Source: Mortierella alpina (lineage: Eukaryota; Mortierellomycota; Mortierellomycetes; Mortierellales; Mortierellaceae). Taken from it: DNA of 64,000 bases. The position numbers and the translations under genes were made by a program. Positions 49,046 to 60,219 of the stretch are shown here, piece after piece; the first letter of the stretch is position 1; each line of letters opens with the position of its first letter. Under the pieces are notes generated by a model. It was not told the origin of the DNA. It saw nothing but the letters and a program-made list of their open reading frames with translations, and searched no databases. The stretch lies in the NCBI GenBank assembly GCA_029449245.1, contig JANATF010000005.1:186001-250000 (forward strand), given 5' to 3'.

Positions 49046-49911
49046 TCAATACACAAAAGGGAAGAGTCTCCATCGCTTGCGAGCATACGCATCCCACTCG
49101 GCTCCAAAATGCTCTTTCAGCATGGCCTCCTCGTTGTTGATCCTGCGCACCATCACACCTATGAACAGCGCAAATTGCGTGGTCATCACGATGCGAGAGA
49201 CGACTCCCAGGGGTGACCCTGTGGCTATAAATGGATCCAACAACACCTCTACAGCAGTGTTGACCAGCGGTATATCGGCCAGACGGAGGTAGAACGCTGC
49301 AAGCGAGGCGATGCGAGGGATGCAAATTGAGGCAACATCCCAAAGTCCTTGATGCCAGAGCAGTATGAAAGTCGATGTTGAGTTGAGGATGGCACCGGTG
49401 TAGGATGGGTGGCGGAGGTACTTGTAAGGTCCAGTTTGGACGAGTTTGTGTCCCGATCGAATGGTCAATTGATACTAAAGTGCACGGATGTGTTGGTTCC
49501 TTGTTAGTCTTCATGCAGGGTCAAAGTCAGGAAGGTTATGCATATCCTTCAAAAATGCCTTACCGTGAAGAATCTATCCAGTGTGACAAAGGACCACTTG
49601 CGGAGGGCACAGCCGGCTAGAGCGGCGAGGGTGGCTAGGCCATGCCAGGCCTTAAACTCTTGCAACTGGTACACGGCAGACAGGTCGAAGCTCTTGGCAA
49701 AGATCATAAGCAGGATGTATATGGCTGTTTGGAGGATGTTGGCTGCGGAGAGGAGGAAACTGAAAAGGTGTAGTTGGCCAGCGCAGATGAGGAAGCCCTC
49801 ATCTTTGATCTTGTCCTTCTTGGGCGATATTGTTTTGGAGGAGGCCGGAGGCAGCCAGACGACGACACACGAAGCGCAGGCGGCGGACAGGCAGAGGGCT
49901 TTGAGCAGCAT
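49046..49911 (-). CDS. ICMT/PEMT-superfamily membrane methyltransferase, copy 2
   Basis: Two exons (49911-49564, 49474-49046) join in phase to 258 residues. The first exon is 348 nt against 345 in copy 1, and the second is 429 nt in both, so the gene structure is conserved. The N-terminal anchor is MLLKALCLSAACASCVVVWL. The SAM signature reads LVQTGPYKYLRHPSYTG, closer to textbook ICMT (GPYxYxRHPSY) than copy 1. The C-terminal block is EEAMLKEHFGAEWDAYARK, ending RLFPFVY. This copy therefore seems the better preserved enzyme. It is divergent from the FAD monooxygenase gene (635 bp apart), which may reflect a shared pathway but is not proof of one. Confidence 0.84.
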
Positions 49912-50546
49912 GGTTGGTCGGCTTGGATGGAGAGTAAGCTGAGAGTGGAGCAGAGGGCAGTGACGCAAGAAGGGAAGAGAAATGGAAGGGTGCGAGGGAG
50001 AGGGAGGAAGTTCGGCCACGTTTACAGCCACCCGGGCCTGTGCTCATGTGCTCATTCCACCTTCACGACCTTCACGGCCGTCAAGGCGCGGCCCCCCTGC
50101 CCCCAGCCGAGCAGCCTGTGGAGACAACCGCATGCCTTTGCAACCAGCGGCGGAAGACCGCATCGAAACGAACACCCGCCTGCAGGAGTGCCATAGGGAA
50201 AGCAGCCACATCCGCTCTCTCCATGTCCGTTTCACAGCGCGCTGCTAGTGCGGCATCGCCCCTGTTCAAATGGCCGTGCGATGCCCTACCGTTGGCAGGA
50301 GCGGCATGCAGCGGACGATCGATCGATGCACAGGCGCAACCAGTGGCGCAGGTTTGTGCGACATGGGCCTCGCAGATAATCGCATTCGCCTTTGGCGTGC
50401 CCCGTCCTCTCTGCCACCGCTCGATCACGCCTTCATCTGCTCTGCAATTCCCCTTCTCATCCTCTCCATCAGGCCGCCATCCAACCTGTCATCTCTCGCA
50501 CCCTCGCTCTCTCGCACTCTTCCATTCACCACTTCACACGTCAGTC
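49912..50546. promoter_or_regulatory. Divergent region between methyltransferase copy 2 and FAD monooxygenase
   Basis: 635 bp. An open frame in phase with the monooxygenase extends back to 50040, but it is GC-rich, without motifs, and runs into the CT-rich leader. I therefore place the start at 50547, where the FAD-binding fold begins. Confidence 0.45.
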
Positions 50547-52568
50547 ATGGCCCGCAAAATAACTGTCACCATTGTCGGTGGAGGGATCGGAGGCCTTGCC
50601 CTGGCGAATATGTTTGAGAAGGCAGGCATTGAGTACGTGGTTCTGGAAAAGACATCAAGTGTGAAAGCCCTCGGTTCGTCTCTCGGGCTCGACGCCAGCT
50701 CGCTGCCCGTGATGGAACAGCTCGGCTTGCTGGAGGACTTTCTGCGGGTATCAAAGCCTGTGAGGCAGTTTAACTTTTACAACGAGGCGATCGAACCCAT
50801 TGGCCTGGTTGACTTTGCTTGCATGACAGAGATGTAAGTACTGGGCCGTGGTAGGCCTAGAATCGAGTACACACCGAGGTTGCGTGCAGGAAGGACTAAA
50901 CAAGACCTTAATCCTCCTTCGTCAGTGGCGGCTATCCTGCGATTATACTCGACCGTCCTGCATTCTATGCCGTCTTGCTGAAGAACATTGCGAGCAAGAT
51001 CATCTACGGGAAGCGCGTCATTACAATAGAGCAAAATGACAACAGCGCCACTGTGCGATGTGCCGATGGCAGGTGCGTTTTCGCTTCGGTTGCCTGCTTT
51101 CATGGACCCATGTCTGTTCTAGATGCTCTGTCAAAATGAAAAGATCCTTGTATGCCTTGTCTGACACGTTGCTTTTTATGTAGTTTTTATAAGAGCGATA
51201 TTGTTGTCGGCGCCGACGGTGCCTACAGCGCCGTCCGTGAGCACATGTACAAAGGCTTGGCAGCCAAAGACAAGCTGTCTGCGAACGATGCCATGCCAAT
51301 GAGCTACGATCAGCACTGTCTAGGTAAGAGTGTGAAGAAAAATGCGACACCAGCGCAGAGACATGTGCACTAAATAATGGCTCCTTTTCAAGTCGGTGTC
51401 AGTGAGCCATTGGATCCCAAGGACCACGAGATGCTTCGCAGAGAGACCAGCGACTTTGAGATAGTTATTCCAAAGAGCGATCCATTCTATGTAGGTTAGC
51501 AGCTGCAAGCCCACCCATCTTCAACTCCAAAGCTAGAAGTGAGACTAACACCTCGTATTCACTTCGTCCTATAGGCTATCTACATGCCACTGCCCGGTGA
51601 TCGCGTCTCCTGGGCAGTCATTCACAACGTTCCCAGAGCGGAGGCGAAATCAGGAGAGGGTAAACTATCAGAGTGGGGCCCAGAGGCATCCGCAGAGATG
51701 GCGAATTTTGTCCGACACCAGCCCAGCCCGTTCAAAGGAACGTTAGGAGACATTATCGACAAGACACCAAAGGAACTCATTTCCAAGATCATGCTCGAGG
51801 AAAAGTATTTTGAGTCCTGGTACGATGGTCGTGTTGTCCTGCTTGGAGATGGTAAATCAGTCTTGTCGTTAAAACATCCTAAAGTGCATCATGAAGTATG
51901 AATATCGCCTTCTAACGTTTGCTACAACTTTAATGAATCCACCACAATAGCATGCCACAAGGTGCGTATTGTTTCAGTGTGATGAAGCAGGTTTTGGGTA
52001 CCAATTGCGTTGCATTCCGTGGTATTGTGTAGTTTGCCTCTTGATATTTGCTTATTTGTCATCCATGGCTCGCATGTAGGTCGTTCCGAGTGCTGGACTG
52101 GGTGCCAACCTGGCCATCCTGGACGGCGTCCATCTTTGCAATTTGCTCGTTGATCTGCCCTCGCCAAGCAAGGAAAACATTGCCATCATTTTTGAGGACT
52201 ACTTTGTGAAGCGGTCCAAGATTGCCCAGGATGCCCTCAGCAACGCCCGCCAGTTTGGCAAGGTCATGTCTGAGCGCGTAAGTGCTATCAGCTGGAGTCT
52301 TCTTCGATTGCTCCATGGGGTACCACTGCTCACTGCTCACTGCAAAAACTCTTTCTTCCCTTTTCTATGTCCGGCCTCGCAGGGATGGTTGTCAGAGGTT
52401 GTCCGCAAGATCTTTTTGAACTACATCCCGGACTGGATGACTCGATGGTCAAACAGCCAGCGCTTGCAATATCGCCCGCAGTTGCACTTTTTGCCGCAGG
52501 TGCCTGATCGCGGCACGCCCAAGGCGCAGCCACAAGAGGAGAGGTTGTTTGTGTCCGCGTCGGTTTGA
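50547..52568 (+). CDS. Class A FAD-dependent monooxygenase (PHBH-like fold)
   Basis: Eight exons (50547-50833, 50926-51072, 51184-51323, 51393-51490, 51575-51851, 51951-51961, 52080-52277, 52383-52568) join in phase to 447 residues. Motifs: the Rossmann GGGIGG (residues 11-16) with a Glu ending beta-2 (VVLEK), the DG motif in VVGADGAYSAVR, and the GD motif in VVLLGDACHK followed by PSAGLGANLAILDG, which binds the FAD ribityl chain. The sixth exon is only 11 nt and encodes the CHK of the GD motif. Class A enzymes hydroxylate aromatic or polyketide-like substrates with NAD(P)H and O2; the substrate is unknown. The start at 50547 places the glycine motif at the usual distance from the N-terminus. 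Confidence 0.9.
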
Positions 52569-53014
52569 TAGCGAGCCTAAGCGAGGGTGTTTTTTTGACA
52601 ATATACTGCACGCGCCGTGGAAGTGGACGCGCTTACTCCATGTCCAAGGTTCCTGTGCTCATCCGACACGTCACTCGAACGCCGTCCGTTTCACGCTCAG
52701 AGCTCACACAAAGTAAAAATCCTGACATCCTACTGTGGCCTGTAGGCACAAAACCACACTGCTCCTTTTGCTCCTTTCCGCCCCTCGTCGACTCCCATCT
52801 CTCTGTCTCTCCATCACCCCTCGACACGTTTTAGGTAAGTGCGCGCTTGATCGCACCTGCATCCATCCTCGCTCGCACCCGTTCCTAATCCAATTCACTC
52901 CGGCCCCAAGTAGCGTCGACACGGATTAAGAACAAAGACGCGTCCATCCAGCACCGCCCAGGACAAGCACTCCCTTTCTCTCTTTTCGTTCTTTCGTTCT
53001 TCCATTCCTTCAAG
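52569..53014 (+). promoter_or_regulatory. Gap and promoter before the ZIP transporter gene
   Basis: 446 bp between a monooxygenase stop and the ZIP ATG on the same strand. The last 60 bp are a CT-rich leader (CTTTCTCTC-type). No TATA box and no gene are seen. Confidence 0.4.
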
Positions 53015-54376
53015 ATGGCGACAATCAACCGATCAAGAGCCATGTGGCTCTTGACGCTCGTCGTCCTCGCCTTGACCATCGTCACTCTGGTCTCGGCGCA
53101 CAAGGGCCACAGCCATGTTCCCAAGGACCGTGTCCATGCCAATGTCGATCCCAGCAAAGCCGAGGACTGTCCCTTCCACGGCGCCCAGGCCTCGCAGGAG
53201 AAGGAGCAGCTCTTCCATGCCTTGCCCATCTATGACGAGCACGGAAACCTGGCTGGATCCAAGGTCGAGCACGGCGACGACGACACGTACGCAGGATCCA
53301 GCAGCCGCATGAAGGCTGTCTTTGCGTTCCTCTTCCCTGGATCACCCATGGTCAACTCCCTCCTCGGCACCACGTACATTTCCTTGATCCCCAACCTGCT
53401 GTTGTACTTTGTGCCCCCAGATATCAAGCCCGAATCCCTGAACACCTTGGTCGCTTTCGCTGTCGGTGGTCTGCTGGGAGATGTGTTCTTGCATCTGTTG
53501 CCGCATTCGTTCTTGGGCGAGGTCCACACGGGTGAATACGTCCAAGCCAACGAGACCAAGAACGTGGTCGTGGGTTTGGGGATCTTTGTTGGATTTTTCG
53601 TCTTTTTCTGCATTGACAAGCTCATGCGTGTGCTGAGTGGTGGAGAGGGTGGACACAGCCACAGCCATGGACACGATCATCAGCACGACAAGAAGGTAGA
53701 CGGCGAAAGCGAGCACGAGCACGAGCACGACCATAAGCACAAGGACAAGGATTCAGCTCTTCGCCAGCGCAAGGGCGGCAAAGATCAGCAACAGGAGGTG
53801 TTGAAGAAGGAAGAGGCACCCAAGAAGGAGATCTCGAACAGCATCAAACTCTCTGCATACCTGAATCTGATTGCGGACGCAACCCACAACTTCACGGATG
53901 GATTGGCCATGGCAGCATCGTTCTATACCTCACCCGCTATCGGAGCCACGACGACAGTTGCAGTGTTTTTCCACGAGATTCCCCACGAGGTGGGCGACTA
54001 TGCGATTTTGATCCAGTCAGGGTTCCCTCGTAGCAAGGCAATGCTGTCCCAGTTCATTACGGCGATCGGTGCCTTCTTGGGAACACTGGCAGGTATTGCC
54101 ATTGAGGAGATGAGCAAGGTGGACGAGACCGTGGCTGGAACTGCTGAGGCAAAGCCATTGGCACTGTTTGGATTCGCGAGTATTCCTATGCGTGCAGGAG
54201 ACTTGGTGATCCCATTCACGGCTGGAGGATTTTTGTACATTGCAACTGTCGGCGTCATCCCAGAGCTGTTGACGGTCTCGGGCAAGTTTGCAAAGGATGC
54301 ACGCCAGTTTGGATCCGAGGTTGTGGCCATGTTGATTGGTGTGGGCATGATGACCGTGATCGCCTTGAACGAATAG
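53015..54376 (+). CDS. YKE4: ZIP zinc transporter, SLC39A7/YKE4 (LIV-1) type
   Basis: A single exon of 453 residues with no intron. The N-terminal signal/anchor (about 1-28) is followed by a His-bearing lumenal segment. Transmembrane helices begin near residue 107. The long variable loop is His-rich (HSHSHGHDHQHD, EHEHEHDHKHKDKD), typical of zinc sensing or binding. ZIP metal-site motifs are HNFTDG (His291) and HEIPHE (His320-Glu325), followed by VGDYAIL as in SLC39A7. The closest family is the ER/Golgi zinc-release transporter (human ZIP7, yeast Yke4). The role inferred is zinc export from the secretory pathway to the cytosol. Codons are C/G-biased in the first half. The ATG follows a purine-rich AAG context. 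Confidence 0.93.
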   Translation: MATINRSRAMWLLTLVVLALTIVTLVSAHKGHSHVPKDRVHANVDPSKAEDCPFHGAQASQEKEQLFHALPIYDEHGNLAGSKVEHGDDDTYAGSSSRMKAVFAFLFPGSPMVNSLLGTTYISLIPNLLLYFVPPDIKPESLNTLVAFAVGGLLGDVFLHLLPHSFLGEVHTGEYVQANETKNVVVGLGIFVGFFVFFCIDKLMRVLSGGEGGHSHSHGHDHQHDKKVDGESEHEHEHDHKHKDKDSALRQRKGGKDQQQEVLKKEEAPKKEISNSIKLSAYLNLIADATHNFTDGLAMAASFYTSPAIGATTTVAVFFHEIPHEVGDYAILIQSGFPRSKAMLSQFITAIGAFLGTLAGIAIEEMSKVDETVAGTAEAKPLALFGFASIPMRAGDLVIPFTAGGFLYIATVGVIPELLTVSGKFAKDARQFGSEVVAMLIGVGMMTVIALNE

Positions 54377-55496
54377 ACGTCCTGGACAGGAGGACAGGAA
54401 TTGGTAGAATACATACATATATACTTGATATCGTGATGTTTGTTCTGTTGCAAAGTCAGTGCGGTCCTTAAAGCGCAATCACACGTTGAATTTGGTTGCC
54501 ATGGAATGTCATAACAGGAAGGTCGCAGTGATATGAGCTATTACAGCAAAAAGGGACTTTGAGCATTCAAGTTGATACTTTTTTTTTTTTTTTGGTTGAT
54601 AGAGGTAAGAAGAGGCAGAGTAACTCTCAGAATGTGCGACCGCCCTCATCATAGCCTCTAAAGAGACTAGACAAGATCATCAATAGGCAAACGAGGATCC
54701 CTTCAAAAGAAGGAGAAACCCGTGCCTCGCTTCCCTTTACGGGCAGCGCACTGCAACTCATCGTCGAGAGTAAACTGTGTGTCTAAGTTGGAAAACAAAG
54801 ACTAGAAATGTACTAGACAGAAATCCTGTAAGTACAGTCGATAAAGAAAAACTTTTGGTCCACAGGGCAGCGGTTCTTTTATAGTCGAGTGCGGAGGTTG
54901 GTGACTGGTAGGGACTGGAAAAGCAGGTCGGAGATGGACCTTGAGGCGACAGCGGAGATCTGTGGGATCCTAAGACAGGCAAAAAGCCGTTCGGTTTAGT
55001 TTGAAAGGAATCGGCGCTTCGCAAGGACTGGCGTTTTCTCTCTCTTTCTCTCTCTCCTCAGCTGCAGCAGTAGTCTGGATTTGATCTGCATGCCTCCTAG
55101 GGGTGGGGTGTAGTCCATGTGTGCTGTTTCCGTATGTCCTCTGATCGATCAAACATCCAGAGTGCTCTTGCCACCACAGTGCATCTTGCTACAGACGGGG
55201 GTGAGCAAGCTGAGCATATGGCAGACCAGCCCAGACGAGGGAATGACTGAGAGTCCTGTGCAGTGGGCTATTTGAGGTAACGACAAAGGCACAATGACAA
55301 GGTCTTATCCACAGACGTTTGTCCATGCCAGCCCTGAACTGAGAAAAAAAAAGGGGGTGACTGCGTATGTTGTTTTGATTTGATTTGCCGCGCCGTTACT
55401 ATTTTTTTTTTTTTTTTTTTGCTTTGACCTCATGACCAAGCACCCGTCTCTCGGTCCATTCCACTCCACCTCTTCTCCACACTGCGCTCTACTCCA
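54377..55496. other. Intergenic region before NUG1
   Basis: 1.1 kb without a supported gene. It contains T runs at 54580-54594 and 55402-55420. The short leader before the NUG1 ATG is CT-rich. No terminator or RNA gene could be recognised. Confidence 0.5.
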
Positions 55497-57730
55497 ATGG
55501 GTCGAGCAAACAAGAACCAAAGGCCCGTGAAAGGCCACAGGCAGGCCAGGGCGGCCGCCGCTGCCAATTCCAACAACAGTACGTCCTCTTTCAGAAACCC
55601 ACCCACCCTTACTTTTAACTCCGTGCAATGCCCGCAGCAGTCCAATGCATACTCTTGCAGAGACGCTTGACTAATCACTTCTCTACACCGCTTAAACCTG
55701 ACACCTAGAGCTCAGGAAGGATCCCGGCGTGCCCAACCTCAACCCCCTGCGGGAGCAGCTGGTCTTGAAAAAGAAGCGTGCTGCAGAAGCCAAAGAGCTC
55801 CAGCGTGAAGCTCGTGAGAACGCCATGAACAAAAACCGCAGGGTGATCACCCACTCTTCCTCGCACTCCATCCAGGACATGGCCAGACAAGCTATGGACC
55901 GTGGTCTGGAGTATGATGCAACCGCAGTCGAAGCCAAGGCGGACGATGGTGTCCGCAACGTGGTCGACTCTGCAGCCGTCGGAGGCAAGGACAACTCCAG
56001 GAAGGCCTACTACAAAGAGTTCAGGAAGGTGCTTGAGAACGCCGATGTCATTCTGGAGGTCCTGGATGCCAGAGATCCTTTGGGATGCAGAACAAAGCAG
56101 ATTGAGAGACTGATTATGGACGCAGGAACGGACAAGCGTATCATTCTCGTTCTCAACAAGATTGGTATGTCCAACACTTCAAACTTTCTCGATGGTGCCT
56201 CGATTGCTTGCGGGGCTGCAGAGCTGCGGATGTGTGGCAATCCGACTAATGGCGTATACCTGTTTTCTCCCTTTACCCCTTCATGACTAGATTTGGCACC
56301 TAGAGAGAACGTCGAGAGTTGGCTCAAATACCTTCGCCATGAATATCCCACAATCGCCTTCAAGGCCTCGACTCAATCTCAACGTACACATCTTGGACAG
56401 AGTAACGTTGGAACGGATCAGGCGACTGAGGATATGCTGACAAGCAGTGAGTGTTTGGGAGCGGATCAGCTCGTGAAGCTCCTCAAGAACTACTGTCGCA
56501 ATGCCAACATCAAGACCGCCATCACCGTCGGTGTCATTGGTTACCCTAATGTCGGAAAGTCCTCAGTCATCAACTCGTTGAAGCGATCCAAGGTCTGTGG
56601 TGTCGGCTCAACCCCTGGATTCACCAAGGTTGCCCAGGAGATTAACTTGGACAAGAACATCAAGCTGCTGGATTGCCCTGGAATCGTGTTCAGCAAAGGA
56701 GACAACGGCGAAACCCCCGCAGAGTTGTTGCTTCGAAACTGTGTTAAAGTTGAGTTGCTGGAGGATCCCATTTCACCTGTGGAACTGATCGTCGGAAGGT
56801 GCCAAAAGGAACAACTGATGGAGATGTACGGCGTGCCAATGTTTGAGGATGTCAACGACTTTTTGGTTCACCTGGCCCGGATCCGGGGCAAGCTGAAGCG
56901 TGGTGGTATTCCCGACATCTTTTCAGCGGCTCGATCTATTCTGAACGACTGGAACTCGGGCAAGATCCCTTTCTACACCATCCCACCTGCGACTCAACAT
57001 ACTCCCGCAGCAGCGGCTTCCATGGTTGAGGGTTGGAGCAAAGAGTTTGATATCGACACACAGGAGGATGTTCAGGTCCTGGCTAACATGCGCTCGACGA
57101 TCGACATGAAGCATGCTGTGGCTATGGCAGCACAGGAGCGCACAGATGGCGAAATCAACATGATGAATGGCGATGATATGGATGACGAGGACTATGGCGA
57201 CGAGGATACCTTTGGCGACGACATGTCGATGGACGAAGACATGAGTGTGGATGGCGGTGACCAAGAGGCACCAGTGGACATCCACTCATCCAAGCCCATC
57301 ATCAACTTTAAGCCCAAGGGAAAGAAGATCGAGCCCAGGGTCAAGCCCCAGATGGCGTTTACAGCCGAGGAGGCGGAGCTGAACCCACGGCTGAACCAGG
57401 ATAGAAAGAAGATGCTCAAGCAGCAGCAAAAGAAGGCCCGTAAGGCTGCTGCAGCTGTCGAAGCGGGCGAGGATCTGGATATGATGGATGATGACGATGA
57501 TCAAATGGGCGGCCAGAGCAATAGATTTGGACAGGCTTCCGCGTTCGACTTTGGAAACTATGGCGGCGGCTTTGGTGGTTCCAATGAACGTAAGTCGTGT
57601 CCTTTGCTATCGCGGTGTTTGCATGATTTCAAGGAATGAGAGCAAATAATGATGAGAGGGTATCGCTAACACAATGCTGTCTTTTTCTCTCTCAATGATA
57701 TTAGTTCCTGACGAGGACGAAGACCTGTAA
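55497..57730 (+). CDS. NUG1: Nucleolar circularly permuted GTPase, nucleostemin/NUG1 family
   Basis: Four exons (55497-55578, 55709-56164, 56291-57589, 57705-57730) join in phase to 620 residues. A basic N-terminus contains KDPGVPN, conserved from Nug1 to human GNL3. The GTPase motifs are in permuted order: G4 NKID (about 177-180, spanning the exon 2/3 junction), G1 GYPNVGKSS (about 263), then G3 DCPGI (about 307). Acidic tracts and a Lys/Ala-rich segment follow, and the last exon is 26 nt encoding LPDEDEDL. Family members act in pre-60S ribosome assembly and nuclear export. Together with the DHX33-type helicase this is the second ribosome-biogenesis gene in the window. The tiny terminal exon is supported by phase and by the acidic end, but is the least certain part. 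Confidence 0.93.
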
Positions 57731-58348
57731 ACCCTTAGATATCACCCTCGGACCTCATTACACTTGCATTTTCTTTTTTCTTTTCTTCCACTTCTAAATA
57801 TACACCCCTCAAAAAGAACTACCTCTTCAAGGAGTGTGCACCCAACAACCATCATCTCACTGTCTCTCATCGCAGTGCCTAATGCGCAATGCCAGGACAG
57901 AAAGCTCTCATCTTTTTCAAAGAGAAAATCAAGGAGCCGGGGGTCTAGAGGATGTTGAGATCGGAGATCTTGTTTAATGTGTGCTTTCGTAGCGGTGTGT
58001 CTACAGGTACTCGATCCGTATATCCTGGTCTATGCTGTGGAACCAAGAGCATCTATCCATTTGAGCAGCCACGGATAGCAGTGGAAGGAGGACAATTTTC
58101 TAGTCCCTGGGCATTCTTTGGTGCTTCTTGGACTTTTTGTGCATATGCTTATTTTCTCCCATTCTTTGAGCTGTGATCTCGTGGGGCGTCATACAAGGAG
58201 AGCCATCCTTCATTTCATACTTGCCAGGGACGACAGCTGAGCAGCCCGCCGTGGAATGACCTGTAGTTTTTTTTTTTTTGAACCAAAAAAAAAAAAAAAA
58301 AAAAAAAAGGTGTGAGTGAACTGTTTTTTCTCCAAGAGATATTCCACG
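57731..58348. other. Intergenic region between NUG1 and the secreted protein gene
   Basis: 618 bp with convergent genes on both sides. A T run and a run of about 23 A lie around 58267-58308. No gene is seen; short open frames lack motifs. Confidence 0.5.
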
Positions 58349-58876
58349 TCAATCAATCAAACCATCAGCAAGAGTAGTTATGTTCTTACTCGTGTCACAA
58401 TCTTCATTACTGTCCTTATCACAGCATCGGAGACAGTACGTGTTGGTAGAAGGCTCGAGCAAGGACACAAACTTCTTATAGCCCTTGCAGTGGAAGGGCC
58501 ATCCGTGTGAGTCCATCTGTCCACCATCGTCATTCGGGTCGTGTTGCCAGACCTCAGAGTTAATACAGCCCGTGATCTGAACATAGGAATCCGTCTTTTC
58601 GAAATGAGACGAAAGAATGTAGCCCTCGGGCATGGCATGGCCGTCCTCGACGAGTTCACCTTGACAGTAGACTTCGGCGCACCCTTCATGAGAGGCAACG
58701 TCCTTGATACCGTAACCGGTCAACATGGTACAAAAGTTGTCTTCATCCGTGATGGCGACCGTGATATGTTTGGCCTTTTTCAGGTTCTGGGTATCGTTTC
58801 GTTTGCAGTCAACGGGCTCGTAGGCTAGTGCTGGAACAGCGACTGCTGCGAGGAGAAGTAGTGTCTTGAGAAGCAT
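58349..58876 (-). CDS. Small secreted cysteine-rich protein
   Basis: A single exon of 175 residues. The N-terminus is a clean signal peptide (MLLKTLLLLAAVAVPALA, cleavage likely after residue 18). The mature part has ten cysteines, suggesting several disulphides, with landmarks NFCTMLTGYGI, CAEVYCQGEL, YVQITGCINSEVW, HCKGYKKFVSLLEP and YCLRCCDKD. The even number of cysteines fits an extracellular fold. I recognise no enzyme family; it resembles in layout the small secreted proteins that fungi produce as wall-associated or effector-like products, but that is an inference from size and cysteines only. The gene lies between NUG1 (convergent) and a transposon-bearing stretch. Confidence 0.8.
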   Translation of the reverse strand: MLLKTLLLLAAVAVPALAYEPVDCKRNDTQNLKKAKHITVAITDEDNFCTMLTGYGIKDVASHEGCAEVYCQGELVEDGHAMPEGYILSSHFEKTDSYVQITGCINSEVWQHDPNDDGGQMDSHGWPFHCKGYKKFVSLLEPSTNTYCLRCCDKDSNEDCDTSKNITTLADGLID

Positions 58877-59921
58877 GACGGCGTGTCAGGAAATGAGGTA
58901 TAAAGTGAGTGAGTGGGCGAGAGAGAGAGAGAGAGAGAAAGAGAGTGAGTGAGTGAGTGAGAGAGGATCAGAGATCGTGAAGGAGAACAAAAGACAAACG
59001 AGAGTAAAAGATGTACAACTGCATGGCATAACGAGATTCCAAAACGCGCAGATCGTGAAAGAATGTACGAGGCATGGATATGATGCTGGAATCCATTTGA
59101 ACTTTAAGAACTGTGGGTTCTTCACCCCTACAATGCGATCACTGTCTGGTCATCTCGCCGATGTCTCCTGCCCTTTTCAATGAGCAAGCCAGGCCTCCAT
59201 TGATCCATCTCTGGCCTCCATAACGATAGGATGGATGGACTCTTTCTTCTTCTGCTTGTAGAGAAGCAATGAATCATTCGAAGTTTGGCGTCAGATCTGG
59301 GCTAGTTGGTCAAGAAACCGTGACAACTGCACACTTGTGAGCGAAACCTTGCGTGGGTGCTCACGCCCGCGCTGTAATTGCAGTGCTTTGATGTTCACCT
59401 GTAGTGCGTTGCCCATGGCCTGAGCAGGTGCAAGGGATCTCAGTGGAAATGCACACTCAGAGTCAGGTACGGAATTTCCTGTACTGGGCCAGTGCTTTTA
59501 AGTTTGTGGAGTGCTGTGCCAATGAATTAAATTGCTGCAGAAACACCGTGCAACGCGCTAAAGAGTTCTCGCGGATCGCATTGAGTGCCTAGCACTGCCA
59601 CCCAGACCACCAAGTAACCATGGAGAGCCATCGAGCGCCCCAGGGTTCTCTTTGATAGCGATCTCGTGGATCAGTTGACCTCAACTTTGGAAGGCGACTT
59701 TGCTAATCAAGGTGTTGGTACCTTGTCTTTCCCCGCACGTTTCTAGAGCCCTAGGATTGTGCTGCATCGCGCCAGGCACTCGTTTCTTGGCTTCTTCATC
59801 TTTTTGCTTTATGAACTGCGGAATCGACCCAATCGACTTAGCATTGATGGCCCTTGATCAGCGTGAATCTTGCAGATTCCTGAATTGCAATTCAAGCGGT
59901 TAGACGTCCGAGCTCGCTCTG
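58877..59921. other. Intergenic region left of the Tc1 element
   Basis: 1.0 kb with no supported gene. A GA-rich microsatellite at 58919-58961 lies just upstream of the secreted-protein ATG. A 14-bp palindrome TGAATTGCAATTCA is at 59881-59894. Confidence 0.5.
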
Positions 59922-59923
59922 TA

Positions 59924-60159
59924 GAGTGGCCGGCAAAATGTATTTCGACAGTGAGCTCGCAAGTGCATTTTGCAACATGATATGTCAGCCATGAACTTGG
60001 AGAAAGTGCCCGCCACCTTAGGAGAAAACAATGGGGCGGTCGACGCTGCATATAGGGAACTTGTTTACTTGTGTTACACCATGCCATCATGATCTACTTC
60101 ATTTAGGAGATTCATCTCGACCTCATTCAGGGGTGAATGAGGTGACGGGATCATTCACC
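59924..60159 (+). repeat. Left terminal inverted repeat of the Tc1 element
   Basis: About 236 bp, matching the inverted right end (61507-61735) with scattered substitutions and small indels. It contains a 9-bp-arm palindrome at 60121-60142 (CCTCATTCA / TGAATGAGG, 4-nt loop). Confidence 0.88.
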
Positions 60160-60219
60160 CTCGGCAACATCTCGAGCTTCTCCGCATCTCCATACTCTCA
60201 ACACCCACAGCTTGGACAT

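Noticed and set aside
50040-50546. N-terminal extension of the FAD monooxygenase
   Set aside because: The in-frame upstream sequence is GC-rich, lacks motifs and would put the glycine-rich FAD motif about 180 residues from the start. The ATG at 50547 gives the normal spacing.
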